DNA from: Oscillospiraceae bacterium
Lineage (GTDB): Bacteria > Bacillota > Clostridia > Oscillospirales > Oscillospiraceae
DNA: 41,277 bases
Direction of reading: 5' to 3'
Assembly: GCA_015067795.1 (NCBI GenBank)
Contig: SVLU01000015.1
Span: 1-41,277 of the forward strand
Every line of letters starts with the position of its first letter. Within the stretch, counting starts at the first letter, position 1. Both the position numbers and the translations under genes were made by a program. Below are positions 14,131 to 23,088 of the stretch, piece after piece. The notes beneath the pieces were generated by a model. The model was not told the DNA's origin, did no database searches, and worked only from the letters and a program-made list of their open reading frames with translations.

Positions 14131-14211
14131 CGAGAGTAGAGTCAGAATTTTCGAGAGTAGATATCCGGAATGAATTGGTAGGTTGATAGTTGGGAACTCT
14201 TGTCATAGAAT
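14131..14211 (+). promoter_or_regulatory. Promoter with upstream direct repeat, hemolysin III gene
   Basis: TTGATA (14183-14188), 17 bases, TAGAAT (14206-14211). Two identical CGAGAGTAGA words at 14131-14140 and 14152-14161 are 21 bases apart, two helical turns, and the nearer ends 21 bases before the -35 box. That is a usual place for an activator site. Confidence 0.6.
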
Positions 14212-14252
14212 TTAAGATGCTCGATGAGCAATAATTACCACAGGAGGTCAGC

Positions 14253-14921
14253 ATGACAAGAACAAAGCTTATTGACAGAATTCTTCCCGATTATACCAAG
14301 GGTGAAGAGATTTTTAATTATGTATCCCATATTGTGGGAGTGGTTTTCGGTATTGTTGCACTTGTGACCTGTGTACGGATTTCTGTTATTCATAACGATG
14401 CATGGGGCATTGTGGGCAGCTCGATCTATGGAGCATCGCTTATACTCCTGTACACCATGTCCTCTCTGTATCATGCACTTCCCAGAAACATGGGAAAAAA
14501 GGTGATGCAGGTCCTTGACCACTGCACCATCTATTTCCTCATCAGCGGTACTTATACACCCATCCTGTTTTGTGCCATCAGAGAGGTTTCGCCCGGTTGG
14601 GCATGGACGATTTTTGGTATCGTTTGGGGTTTTGCCGTGGTGGGAGCAGTATTTAATGCAATTGACCTTAAGAAATTCAAGGTGTTTTCCATGATATGCT
14701 ATCTTGGTATGGGATGGTGCATTATCATTGCGGCGAAAACTGCCCTTCAGGCCATGTCTGCAAATTCGCTTTTGTGGCTTCTTATGGGCGGCATTGCTTA
14801 TACCGTGGGTGCGGTGCTTTATGGGCTGGGTAAGAAGCATAAATATATGCACTCGGTGTTCCACCTGTTTGTACTGGCGGGAAGTGTACTGCAGTATGTT
14901 GCCATAATCGGCATATTGTAA
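14253..14921 (+). CDS. Hemolysin III family (PAQR/YqfA-like) membrane protein
   Basis: A 222-residue protein with seven membrane segments. The PAQR/hemolysin III metal-site motifs are all present: S-x3-H in SSLYHALP near residue 73, DHCTIYFLISGTYTPI near residue 90, and HSVFHLFVLAGS near the C terminus. Bacterial members (TrhA/YqfA) affect membrane fluidity or energetics, and the haemolysin name is historical. ACAGGAGGTCAGC precedes ATG 14253. It is a single gene with its own promoter, closed by a terminator at 14926-14955. Confidence 0.9.
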   Translation: MTRTKLIDRILPDYTKGEEIFNYVSHIVGVVFGIVALVTCVRISVIHNDAWGIVGSSIYGASLILLYTMSSLYHALPRNMGKKVMQVLDHCTIYFLISGTYTPILFCAIREVSPGWAWTIFGIVWGFAVVGAVFNAIDLKKFKVFSMICYLGMGWCIIIAAKTALQAMSANSLLWLLMGGIAYTVGAVLYGLGKKHKYMHSVFHLFVLAGSVLQYVAIIGIL

Positions 14922-14925
14922 GAGA

Positions 14926-14963
14926 ACAACCTCTGCGGTACTTGGCAGAGGTTGTGATTTTAT
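14926..14963. terminator. Terminator between convergent genes
   Basis: ACAACCTCTGC (14926-14936) pairs perfectly with GCAGAGGTTGT (14945-14955), followed by GATTTTATT. It serves the hemolysin III gene and probably the convergent PLP enzyme gene ending at 14960. Confidence 0.85.
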
Positions 14964-16300
14964 TCAATTACATTACAAGTCTCAATCCTATAATACTCAA
15001 ATATCCTGACCGCAGCTTCGTCTATTACCTCGCCGCACACGACTATTGGTATTGCGGGAGGGCAGCTTACGGTTGGGGAGGCGAGAACCTTTCCGATACA
15101 TTCGTGAATTGGAAGAGTTTTGCTTTGTGTAAAAAGAGCTTCTCTTGGGGTGAGTTTTTTGAGAGGATTTGCCATTTGAGGCATACGGTCTGAGATGGGA
15201 GCTTTTGGAGCTATCACCAATAAGCTTTTTTCTATCAGTTCAAGAGCGTTGTTTCCAATTTCGGGAGTAAGCATCATAACAACAAAGTCAGGATCACAGA
15301 ATTCGCAGACGATGTTATTCTTAAGAAGCAGCTCAGAAAGCTCATGCCCAATGTAGCCGTAGGGTTTGGCAGAAATGGTGAGCTTTAATGGTTCAGAACC
15401 GATCAAGGTATATCCATGAGCTGTTAATCGCTCTTTAAGCGACGTTGTCTTTTCTGCAAAAACTGCAAGACGTTCACGGTAACCGTCAGAAATATATCTG
15501 TTTGCTGCATCCAGAGACTGCATTATCAGATAGGATGGACTTGTGGATGCGAAAAGGGACATTGCGTTTTCTGCCTGATCGCAGAATAATTCAGGAGCGG
15601 TAGGGGAGATGTGCAGATAAGCACCGCCTGTGAGAACCGGCAGGGTCTTGTGGGCGGAGTCGCAGCACATATCAGCACCTAATGCTATCGGATGACGGGA
15701 CTCGGGGAGAAAATGGAGATAAGCTCCGTGAGCATTGTCAACAAGAAGCAGTGTATCATGGTTATGACAAACTTCTGCAAGACTTGTGATATCAGCCACA
15801 TTTCCGAGATAATCAGGGCTTGTGATGTATACTGCAACAGGTTTTTCCTCTGCCTCAGTCAGGAATTTGTCCAGCATTTTAGCTGTTATCTCACATGAAA
15901 GGAGATTTTCCTGTTTTTCGGGGAATATCCATGCTATCTCAATATCCAGTAAAGCCGAAGCAGTCAAAAAGGTTTTATGTGCGTTTCGACCTGCGGCAAT
16001 GATTGGCTTTCTGCCGATGGATTTTCCGTGAAGCATTGCGAGATACAGCATACCACGGATGGCAAGGGAAGAGCCTTCTGTGGAATAGATGGTTTTGGCT
16101 GTACCGAAAAGGGAAGCGGCATTATCTTCACTTTGCTTTATGATACCGTAAGCATGGTATAAAACATCGGCACCGTCAATTTCGGTGATGTCAAGAGCTT
16201 CACAGCCTAAGAAGCTTTTACCCTTATGCCCGGGCATATGTAATCTGAGATCACCACTTTGGGCGTACTTTTTTACAAAATCACAGATAGGAGTATCCAT
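14960..16300 (-). CDS. PLP-dependent Orn/Lys/Arg decarboxylase-family enzyme
   Basis: A 446-residue fold-type I PLP enzyme of the Orn/Lys/Arg decarboxylase major domain family (YaaO-like). Visible: RLHMPGHKGK at the N terminus, STEGSSLAIRGMLY (phosphate region), LLLVDNAHGAYLHF with the cofactor-binding Asp, and DSAHKTLPVLTGGAYL with the Schiff-base lysine. The C-terminal third matches the short decarboxylase C domain. Whether it decarboxylates lysine, arginine or another amino acid is open. Its ATG (16300-16298) overlaps the TGA of the SCIFF maturase (TGATG), so the two are translationally coupled. ATG 16303 is an alternative. In Bacillus the homologue sits next to tmk instead. Confidence 0.85.
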   Translation of the reverse strand: MDTPICDFVKKYAQSGDLRLHMPGHKGKSFLGCEALDITEIDGADVLYHAYGIIKQSEDNAASLFGTAKTIYSTEGSSLAIRGMLYLAMLHGKSIGRKPIIAAGRNAHKTFLTASALLDIEIAWIFPEKQENLLSCEITAKMLDKFLTEAEEKPVAVYITSPDYLGNVADITSLAEVCHNHDTLLLVDNAHGAYLHFLPESRHPIALGADMCCDSAHKTLPVLTGGAYLHISPTAPELFCDQAENAMSLFASTSPSYLIMQSLDAANRYISDGYRERLAVFAEKTTSLKERLTAHGYTLIGSEPLKLTISAKPYGYIGHELSELLLKNNIVCEFCDPDFVVMMLTPEIGNNALELIEKSLLVIAPKAPISDRMPQMANPLKKLTPREALFTQSKTLPIHECIGKVLASPTVSCPPAIPIVVCGEVIDEAAVRIFEYYRIETCNVIE

Positions 16301-17682
16301 CATTCGGCATCTAAGGTCTTTGCGGCTTCCAGCATTATGGCACATTCCATACGCTTGCGGAACAGGTCACAGCCGTATTCATATACACCTGTGATAGCAC
16401 CGGTTGCGTGATAGGCATTTGCGGCACAGCCGCCGGAGCAGTAGAGCTTAGCCCAGCAGTCCTTACATTCCGGTCTGGAATATACGTTGCAGGAAGCGAA
16501 TTCGTTCTGGATCTCGGTATTTGTTACGCCGTCCCACACATTGCCCAGCTTAAACTTTTCTTCGCCAACAAACTGATGACATGGGTACAGGTCACCCCAA
16601 GGTGTAACAGCCATATACTCAGTACCTGAACCACAGCCGGATACACGTTTATAGATGCATGGGCCGCCCTTAAGGTCGATCATGTAATGATAGAAGGTGA
16701 ATGGCTTACCCTCGCGGTGACGCTTAAGCATAAGCTCTGCAAGCTTCTCATACTGCTCAAAGACAATGGGCTTGTCCTCTTCGGTGAGAGCGGATGGGTC
16801 ATCTGCCGCGCATACGACAGGCTCCATGCTCAGTTCAGTAAAGCCCAAAGACAGCATTTCCTTGATATCATTAAGGAAATCGGGATTAGCATGAGTAAAG
16901 GTGCCACGCATATAGTAATTTTTGTTGCCACGGGCTTCAACGAATTTCTGGAACTTTGGTACTATCTTTTCCCAGCTTCCGTTGCCTGCGTAGTCAACAC
17001 GGTAGCGGTCGTGGATTTCCTTACGACCGTCAAGGCTGAGGACAACGTTACTCATCTCACGGTTGGAGAATTCAATAACATCGTTGTCAATAAGAACGCC
17101 GTTTGTAGTGAGGGTGAAACGGAAGTTTTTGCCGTGTTCCTTTTCAATGGAGCGAGCATATTTTACAAGCTGCTTAACCACGTCAAAATTCATCAGAGGC
17201 TCACCGCCGAAGAAGTCAACTTCAAGATTAGTGCGGCTGCCGGAATTTTCGATAAGATAGTCAAAGGCACGTTTGCCAACTTCAAAGCTCATAATAGCCC
17301 TGTCGCCATGGTATTTACCCTGACTTGCAAAGCAGTAGGAGCAGTTCAGATTGCAGGTGTGGGAAACGTGGAGACAAAGAGCCTTCACAACACCTGAGGT
17401 GCGTTTCTTTAAATCACCTGCGATTGGAGCAAAGGTATCAGGGGTATAAAGCTTGCCTGCCGCCTTAAGCTCATCAAGCTGCTTACAGCAAGCTTCAATT
17501 TCTTCCTTTGTAACTTCCGGATTATTTGGATATTTTGCAAGTATCTGAGGTACTATTTCCCCGATACTTTTGGTTTCGTACATCTGGATGATATCGTAGG
17601 CAACCTCGTCCACCACGTGGACAGAGCCGGAATAAATATCCAGAACGATATTGAGTCCACCCAGCTTATAGCAATGTAACAT
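16300..17682 (-). CDS. scfB: SCIFF-type radical SAM/SPASM peptide maturase
   Basis: A 460-residue radical SAM enzyme. The N-terminal 90 residues look like a precursor-recognition (RRE-like) domain. The radical SAM cluster motif C-x3-C-x2-C is at Cys110, Cys114 and Cys117 (HTCNLNCSYC), with FFGGEP following. The C-terminal SPASM region has GCGSGTEYMAVTPWGDLYPC and CKDCWAKLYCSGGC for auxiliary clusters. These features and the SCIFF peptide gene 106 bases upstream identify the maturase that forms Cys thioether cross-links in SCIFF (a ranthipeptide). A hairpin between the two genes should lower expression of the maturase relative to the peptide. Confidence 0.95.
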   Translation of the reverse strand: MLHCYKLGGLNIVLDIYSGSVHVVDEVAYDIIQMYETKSIGEIVPQILAKYPNNPEVTKEEIEACCKQLDELKAAGKLYTPDTFAPIAGDLKKRTSGVVKALCLHVSHTCNLNCSYCFASQGKYHGDRAIMSFEVGKRAFDYLIENSGSRTNLEVDFFGGEPLMNFDVVKQLVKYARSIEKEHGKNFRFTLTTNGVLIDNDVIEFSNREMSNVVLSLDGRKEIHDRYRVDYAGNGSWEKIVPKFQKFVEARGNKNYYMRGTFTHANPDFLNDIKEMLSLGFTELSMEPVVCAADDPSALTEEDKPIVFEQYEKLAELMLKRHREGKPFTFYHYMIDLKGGPCIYKRVSGCGSGTEYMAVTPWGDLYPCHQFVGEEKFKLGNVWDGVTNTEIQNEFASCNVYSRPECKDCWAKLYCSGGCAANAYHATGAITGVYEYGCDLFRKRMECAIMLEAAKTLDAE

Positions 17683-17707
17683 TAGATTAACTCCTGTTTC
17701 TGTAATA

Positions 17708-17768
17708 TCATGAAAAATGCCGCCTTAGGCGGACTCACAATGTGAGATCGCTTAATATGGCGGCATTT
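17708..17768 (-). terminator. Branched partial terminator between SCIFF peptide and maturase genes
   Basis: On the minus strand AAATGCCGCC (17768-17759 side) pairs with GGCGGCATTT (17724-17715 side), enclosing a smaller CTCAC/GTGAG hairpin and followed by TTTCATGAT. It likely lets only part of the transcripts continue into the maturase gene. Confidence 0.75.
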
Positions 17769-17787
17769 GGTTGCGAAATTTAGCTGA

Positions 17788-17934
17788 TTATTCCTGCTCG
17801 CTGTTTTCGCACTGCTGATTTGCAATACCACAGCTGGTCTTGCAAGCAGACTGGCAGGAAGTCTGGCATTCGCCGCAGCCGCCGTTCTTAGCGCTTTCGC
17901 AAATGTTCTTTGTATTCAGGGTCTTGATTGTCAT
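17788..17934 (-). CDS. scfA: SCIFF peptide (six cysteines in forty-five residues)
   Basis: A 48-residue ribosomal peptide precursor beginning MTIKTLNTKN with the Cys-rich core GECQTSCQSACKTSC and a closing NQQCEN. These are the hallmark words of SCIFF, the most conserved ranthipeptide precursor of Clostridia. The six family cysteines correspond to Cys20, 23, 27, 31, 35 and 42. A seventh, Cys12, is extra. GGAGG six to seven bases upstream fixes ATG 17934, and a frame extension to 17976 is rejected. The maturase follows. The role of mature SCIFF is still not established. Confidence 0.95.
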   Translation of the reverse strand: MTIKTLNTKNICESAKNGGCGECQTSCQSACKTSCGIANQQCENSEQE

Positions 17935-17966
17935 AGCAATGTCCTCCGAAAATTTAATACCTGTTA

Positions 17967-17995
17967 ATGATACCATTTTGTTGCTGAATAGTCAA
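17967..17995 (-). promoter_or_regulatory. Sigma-A promoter of the SCIFF operon
   Basis: On the minus strand TTGACT (17995-17990), 17 bases, TATCAT (17972-17967), about 33 bases before the SCIFF start codon. Confidence 0.75.
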
Positions 17996-18137
17996 TTAAT
18001 ATTGATGAAAAATTTTCTGATTTTTATAATATCAGCCAAAGAACAGATATTTATAATATATTGCAAAAATATAACCGTAGCGTATTCAAAAGATATATGC
18101 TATAATACATTATAACAATTATGAAGGAGGCATACAA

Positions 18138-18632
18138 ATGAAAAATGATGTTATTCACGCTTTGATTGAAATTCCCTTGGGATCAAAGAATAAGTACGAA
18201 ATGGATGAAGCTACCGGGCGAATTCTTCTTGACCGCGTATTGTATGCCGCTATGATCTATCCTGCTGAATATGGTATAATTGAGAATACTCTTGCTCCTG
18301 ACGGAGACCCATTGGATGTACTTGTTATTTGTTCTGCGCCCACTTTCCCGGGGTGCATTGTACCGGCACGCGTGCTTGGTTATCTCAGCATGATAGATAA
18401 CGGTAAGCTGGACTATAAGCTGATTACAGTAGTAGATTGTGACCCACGTTATGAGGATATGACAGAACTGGATCATGTGCCTTCCTTTATTTTGAAGGAG
18501 ATAGCAAACTTTTTTGGTAATTATAAGGTACTGCAGGATGTTCCCGTTGAGGTGGGTGAGTACCACGGAAAGGCTGATGCTCTGCAGATTATTGAGGAGT
18601 GTAAACAACGGTTTGCTGAAACCGCATTATAG
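18138..18632 (+). CDS. ppa: Inorganic pyrophosphatase (family I)
   Basis: A 164-residue soluble enzyme that hydrolyses pyrophosphate to phosphate. The signature DGDPLDVLV near residue 55 supplies the metal-binding aspartates. IEIPLGSKNKYEMD, YPAEYGII and YKLITVVDCDPRYEDM are other family blocks. The length is normal. GAAGGAGG precedes the ATG. The gene stands alone with a TATAAT-type -10 box near 18101-18106 and a terminator at 18643-18670. Confidence 0.95.
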   Translation: MKNDVIHALIEIPLGSKNKYEMDEATGRILLDRVLYAAMIYPAEYGIIENTLAPDGDPLDVLVICSAPTFPGCIVPARVLGYLSMIDNGKLDYKLITVVDCDPRYEDMTELDHVPSFILKEIANFFGNYKVLQDVPVEVGEYHGKADALQIIEECKQRFAETAL

Positions 18633-18642
18633 TTAAAAATGG

Positions 18643-18676
18643 AGATGACAAGCTTAACGGTTTGTCATCTTTTCGT
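18643..18676 (+). terminator. Rho-independent terminator of ppa
   Basis: AGATGACAA (18643-18651) pairs with TTGTCATCT (18662-18670), followed by TTTCGTTT. Confidence 0.8.
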
Positions 18677-18741
18677 TTATCCTAAAAATTGGTTAAATGG
18701 ACGAAAATTCTGTGCAAGTTAACAAAAAACTTAAAATTACT

Positions 18742-18770
18742 TTGAATATGCAGAGAATGAGTGGTATAAT
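18742..18770 (+). promoter_or_regulatory. Sigma-A promoter of the GH3 gene
   Basis: TTGAAT (18742-18747), 17 bases, TATAAT (18765-18770), 63 bases before the GH3 start codon. No SigI-type site (ACCCC, CGTA) is seen here. Confidence 0.75.
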
Positions 18771-18833
18771 TAACTGTAAAATTTTGTGTATGCGTCAAAA
18801 ATGCACAAATTAATAATTGAAGGGAGAATTATT

Positions 18834-21800
18834 ATGAAGACAGCACGCAAATTTTTAGCAGCTATTCTTGCAGTGGTAATGATTATTTGTATGTTACCTG
18901 CAACAGTAGTCGCATCTTCCGAGCAGTCCCATAAGGATCTGGCTCGTGAAGCAGTTGGTGAAGGTCTCGTTCTTCTTAAGAATGAAGGTGCTCTGCCACT
19001 GAATTCTGACAATACCATCGCTCTCTTTGGCGGCGGTCAGGTTTACACAGCAAGCCAGTCTACCGGTTATCAGATTGGCGGCGGTGGCTCCGGCTGGGTA
19101 TCCATGAAGTCCGGCTACAAGCCTCTTGGCCCTGCTGATGCTCTTCTCGAAGCAGCAGAAGATGGTGAAGTTAATGTTTACGAGCCACTTACAGCAGCAT
19201 ACAAGGCAAACGTAAACTATGTTCCTGACGAAGCTATGTATGACGCAGCAGCAGAAGCAGCTGACACAGCTATTATGTTCATGACCCGCTTCTCCAAGGA
19301 AGGCAGCGATATTGCAACTTCCGAATGGTATCTTTCCGATGCTGAAAAGACAATGATGACTGAGCTCAGCGCTCGTTTTGACAATGTTATCGTTCTTGTT
19401 AACGCTCCAAGCGTTATCGGCACAAACTGGTCCCTTGAAGGCGACACAGAAGGCATCGACATCGAAGGTCTTCTTATCACCTACATGGCAGGTGAAATGG
19501 GTGGCTACGGTATTGCTGACGTTCTTCTCGGCAGAGTAAACCCATCCGGTAAGCTGGTTGACACTTATGCTTACGACATCAACGACTATTCAACAACCGA
19601 AACCTTCTCCGAAAGCAGAAGCTATGTAAGATATACTGAAGACATCTACGTTGGTTATCGTTACTTTGAAACCTTCGCAAAGGATAAGGTAGTATATCCA
19701 TTCGGTTATGGCCTGTCCTATACCACATTTGACATAAAAGCTGGCGAAGTTACAAACGACGGTACAAACATCATCGTTCCTGTAACTGTTACAAACACCG
19801 GTGATGTAGCAGGCAAGGAAGTAGTTCAGGTTTACTACTCCGCTCCACAGAAGGGCGAAGGCTCGGCTGTTCTTTCCAAGTCCGCTATTGATCTGGCAGC
19901 ATACGCAAAGACTGATCTGCTGGCAGCAGGTGAAAGCCAGACTCTTGAAATCACATACGCTATCGCTGACATGGCATCCTTCGATGATACCGGCATCTCC
20001 GGTCACGAATCCTGCTATGTTCTCGAAGCGGGTGTATATGACATTCTCGTTGGCAACTCCGTTCGTGCAGCGTCCAAGGCTGGCGAATATGCATTGACAG
20101 CTCTTACAGTTACAGAAGAACTCAGCGAAATGGTTCCTTCCAATCTGGATGTAAGACTTACAGCAGACGGTACTTATGAAGATCTGGGTGCAGCTGATGG
20201 CCTTTCCACAAAGGTTATTGTTGCTGAAAACGAAGCTACCGCTTTTGAAGCTGAAGTTGCATACGCAGCTACCGGTAACATTGCAACTGAACCATACGAG
20301 GAAGAAGAAGGCTGGCTCACAGACGGCTCCAGATGGTACAACATCGGCTCCGGTACAATCATCGGCACATTCCAGACAAGCCCTAATGCTTATATCTACT
20401 ATGATCTCACAGTAGAAGAAGCTGGTACTTATGATATTGGTTTTGTTACCTGTAATGGTGCTACCCAGGGCGTTACCGCAGAAGATATCTTCGGTATCGA
20501 AGTATCCGCTGACGGCGGCGAAACCTGGACTCCATCCAGCTTCCTGGTTGACTCCTTCAATACACGTTCTGCTGCAACAGCAACAGGCTACAACTGGTGG
20601 AATATGCAGTATGTAACTGCTGACTCCGAAGGCAAGACATTTGCTGTTGAGCTTCCTGCAGGTGAAGTTCTTATGAGAGTTGCTATTACTGACAACGTAG
20701 CAGCAGGCTACTCCAACACAAACCTTGATAAGATCATTCTTGTTCCTGAAGATGTTGAATTCGGTCTTGCAGACGTATTTGCTCTTTATGACACAGAAAT
20801 GATCACAGACCCAACTATCGACATCTCTGCAACTGAACCAACATGGTTCTCATCTGAAATGTACTCCGCTCTCGGCGGCACTGCACGTACAGAAGCTTAT
20901 GTAACAGGCGAAGGTTATCTGGATGTTGGCACAGGCTGGATCGCTATTAAGCCTGAAGTTGTTGTTGGTAAGTTCAGCGACAAGAACAAGGAAGCTTATG
21001 TTGAGTACACTGTAAATGCAGAAGTAGCAGGTACATACAGACTTGGTATGATCATCGGTAACGGTGACGGCTCCAAGCTCAACGGCGGCTATCCTGACGT
21101 TGCAGACGCAATGAACATTCTTGTTTCCTCTGACGGCGGCGAAACATTTGTACAGCAGGCAAACAATGTTGACTGTCTCCATACACGTTATGCTTCCGCA
21201 AAGTATTACTGGAACCTTTACTACTCTGATGCAGGCTTTGACGGCGTAGCTTACACAGTTGAGCTTCCGGCAGGCAAGTCCATTATCCGTTTTGCAAACA
21301 ATACAAACACTTATGATTACTGCTCCATCAACTTTGATAACTTCGTTGTAATGCCTGAAGGCACTAACGTAACTCTTGATGACGTTATCAAATACTACGG
21401 CGTTGAAGATCTTGTATATCTTGCAACTCTCGACATCAACGAAGATTACTACAAGGGCATTAAGTACGAAGACGTTGAAGCAGGCGAAGCTACAATCGAA
21501 GAATTCGTTGCTCAGATGTCTATTGTAGAAATGATTGATCTGACTTATGGCCACCTTAAGGGCGTAAGAAGCGGTCAGGGTACAATCGGCTTCTCTGATA
21601 ATGCGACAGCAGAAAAGTACGGCGTTTACAGTGCTGACACAGTTGACGGCCCTGCAGGCGTTGACACAGGTGTTTACTACTCCACATACTGGCCATGCAC
21701 CACGCTTCAGGCTTGCACATGGAACGAAGAACTCCTTGAAGAGATCGGTGAAACAGTTGGTCAGGAAGCACTTGTTTCCATGTGTGATATTTGGCTTGCT

Positions 21801-22991
21801 CCTGGTATGAATATCCACAGAAGCCCACTCTGCGGCAGAAACTTTGAATACTACTCCGAAGATCCACTGGTAACAGGTAAGATGGCTGCTGCTGTTACAA
21901 GAGGCGTTCAGTCTCAGGGCGTTGCAGTTGCAGCAAAGCACTACGCAGTAAACAGCAAGGAAACCAACAGAAAGAACTCCGACTCCAGAGTATCTGAAAA
22001 GGCTCTCCGTGAGATCTATCTGAAGGGCTTTGAAATCTGCGTTAAGGAAGCAAATCCAATCACTATCATGAGCTCCTACAACCTCATCAACGGTTATCAT
22101 GCATCCAACAATGATGATCTCCTTGCAATTCTCCGCACAGAATGGGGCTGGGACGGTCTTATCATGACTGACTGGAACACAACTCCTGGTGTTGTTGACG
22201 AAGTAAACTCCGGTAACAACGTAACAATGCCGACAGGTGAACCTGAACAGCACGCTGCTGCTGCTCTCTCCGGAGAACTGACCCGTGAAACTCTTGAGCA
22301 GAACACAATTTACATTGTCAACGCTCTCGCTAAGATGCCTGACTACACAATCAATCGTCTTAAGGTTCACAATGTTTCCAGCGAAGATACAACAGTTATC
22401 CCATTCACAGAATTCTCCCATAAGTCCTATCATACATACTTTGAAAGAGTAAACAATACCGATATGCAGTGTACCTCCTACATTGACCTTGAAGTAGTTG
22501 AAGGCGACGGTGAATTTGGTTTCCATGAATTCACAGTTAATGTTGATAAGCCGGGCTACTACAACCTGAGCCTGGAATATGCAAAGAACAGCGGTGCTCT
22601 TAATAATGCATTTGACGTTATCCTGAACGGTAAAAACCTCAGCAACGTTGATGACGACGTTCCTGGTACAGGCGCATGGACAACCTTCAAAACTGAGTTC
22701 GTTGGCGAGATCTATCTCTGTGGCGGTAAAAATGTTATCAGATTCCAGCATACAAGCGATACAGGTCTGAACTATCTGACAATGAAGCTTGAAGCTGAAA
22801 GACTCATTGGCGGTGACGTGGATGGCGACGGCGCACTGACAAATATCGACGTTATCACCATTGCAAGATACATTGTACGTCTTGTTGAACTGGATGCAGA
22901 ACAGCTTGAAGCTGCTGACTGCAACTTCGATGGCAAGGTAAACTCCGCTGACGTAGTTGTTCTTGCAAGAGCAATTGTTGGCATGGTTTAA
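18834..22991 (+). CDS. Secreted multidomain GH3 glycoside hydrolase with swapped domains and a dockerin
   Basis: A 1385-residue exported enzyme. Residues 1-27 are a Sec signal peptide (KFLAAILAVVMIICMLPATVVAS). The usual second GH3 domain comes first (about 35-250, ending AGEMGGYGIADVLLGRVNPSGKL), then a fibronectin III-like domain (about 290-430, VVYPFGYGLSYT). Two similar beta-sandwich modules follow (about 490-645 and 690-845; both contain SADGGET/SSDGGET and VELPAG words). The GH3 TIM-barrel domain is at about 880-1165, with nucleophile Asp1113 in IMTDWN and the KHYAVNSKE block. A further carbohydrate-binding-like sandwich (about 1195-1320) and a two-repeat type I dockerin (GDVDGDGALTNIDV, DCNFDGKVNSADV) end the protein. 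Swapped domain order is known from Ruminococcus and Butyrivibrio beta-glucosidases. GAAGGGAG fixes ATG 18834. The substrate is unproven. Confidence 0.93.
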   Translation: MKTARKFLAAILAVVMIICMLPATVVASSEQSHKDLAREAVGEGLVLLKNEGALPLNSDNTIALFGGGQVYTASQSTGYQIGGGGSGWVSMKSGYKPLGPADALLEAAEDGEVNVYEPLTAAYKANVNYVPDEAMYDAAAEAADTAIMFMTRFSKEGSDIATSEWYLSDAEKTMMTELSARFDNVIVLVNAPSVIGTNWSLEGDTEGIDIEGLLITYMAGEMGGYGIADVLLGRVNPSGKLVDTYAYDINDYSTTETFSESRSYVRYTEDIYVGYRYFETFAKDKVVYPFGYGLSYTTFDIKAGEVTNDGTNIIVPVTVTNTGDVAGKEVVQVYYSAPQKGEGSAVLSKSAIDLAAYAKTDLLAAGESQTLEITYAIADMASFDDTGISGHESCYVLEAGVYDILVGNSVRAASKAGEYALTALTVTEELSEMVPSNLDVRLTADGTYEDLGAADGLSTKVIVAENEATAFEAEVAYAATGNIATEPYEEEEGWLTDGSRWYNIGSGTIIGTFQTSPNAYIYYDLTVEEAGTYDIGFVTCNGATQGVTAEDIFGIEVSADGGETWTPSSFLVDSFNTRSAATATGYNWWNMQYVTADSEGKTFAVELPAGEVLMRVAITDNVAAGYSNTNLDKIILVPEDVEFGLADVFALYDTEMITDPTIDISATEPTWFSSEMYSALGGTARTEAYVTGEGYLDVGTGWIAIKPEVVVGKFSDKNKEAYVEYTVNAEVAGTYRLGMIIGNGDGSKLNGGYPDVADAMNILVSSDGGETFVQQANNVDCLHTRYASAKYYWNLYYSDAGFDGVAYTVELPAGKSIIRFANNTNTYDYCSINFDNFVVMPEGTNVTLDDVIKYYGVEDLVYLATLDINEDYYKGIKYEDVEAGEATIEEFVAQMSIVEMIDLTYGHLKGVRSGQGTIGFSDNATAEKYGVYSADTVDGPAGVDTGVYYSTYWPCTTLQACTWNEELLEEIGETVGQEALVSMCDIWLAPGMNIHRSPLCGRNFEYYSEDPLVTGKMAAAVTRGVQSQGVAVAAKHYAVNSKETNRKNSDSRVSEKALREIYLKGFEICVKEANPITIMSSYNLINGYHASNNDDLLAILRTEWGWDGLIMTDWNTTPGVVDEVNSGNNVTMPTGEPEQHAAAALSGELTRETLEQNTIYIVNALAKMPDYTINRLKVHNVSSEDTTVIPFTEFSHKSYHTYFERVNNTDMQCTSYIDLEVVEGDGEFGFHEFTVNVDKPGYYNLSLEYAKNSGALNNAFDVILNGKNLSNVDDDVPGTGAWTTFKTEFVGEIYLCGGKNVIRFQHTSDTGLNYLTMKLEAERLIGGDVDGDGALTNIDVITIARYIVRLVELDAEQLEAADCNFDGKVNSADVVVLARAIVGMV

Positions 22992-23030
22992 CTGGTAATT
23001 GAAGATCCGGTAAATTGAACTGAAAAGGAT

Positions 23031-23068
23031 TGCGGCACTTTCCAAATGGAAGGTGCCGCAGTTTTTTG
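23031..23068 (+). terminator. Rho-independent terminator of the GH3 gene
   Basis: TGCGGCACTTTCC (23031-23043) pairs with GGAAGGTGCCGCA (23048-23060) apart from one wobble pair, followed by GTTTTTTG. Confidence 0.9.
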
Positions 23069-23088
23069 TGTATGCTGTTTGGTTATCG

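Noticed and set aside
14131-14161. LytTR-type direct repeat site
   Set aside because: The 10-base words and 21-base spacing do not fit the LytTR consensus as I know it, so only a generic activator site is proposed.
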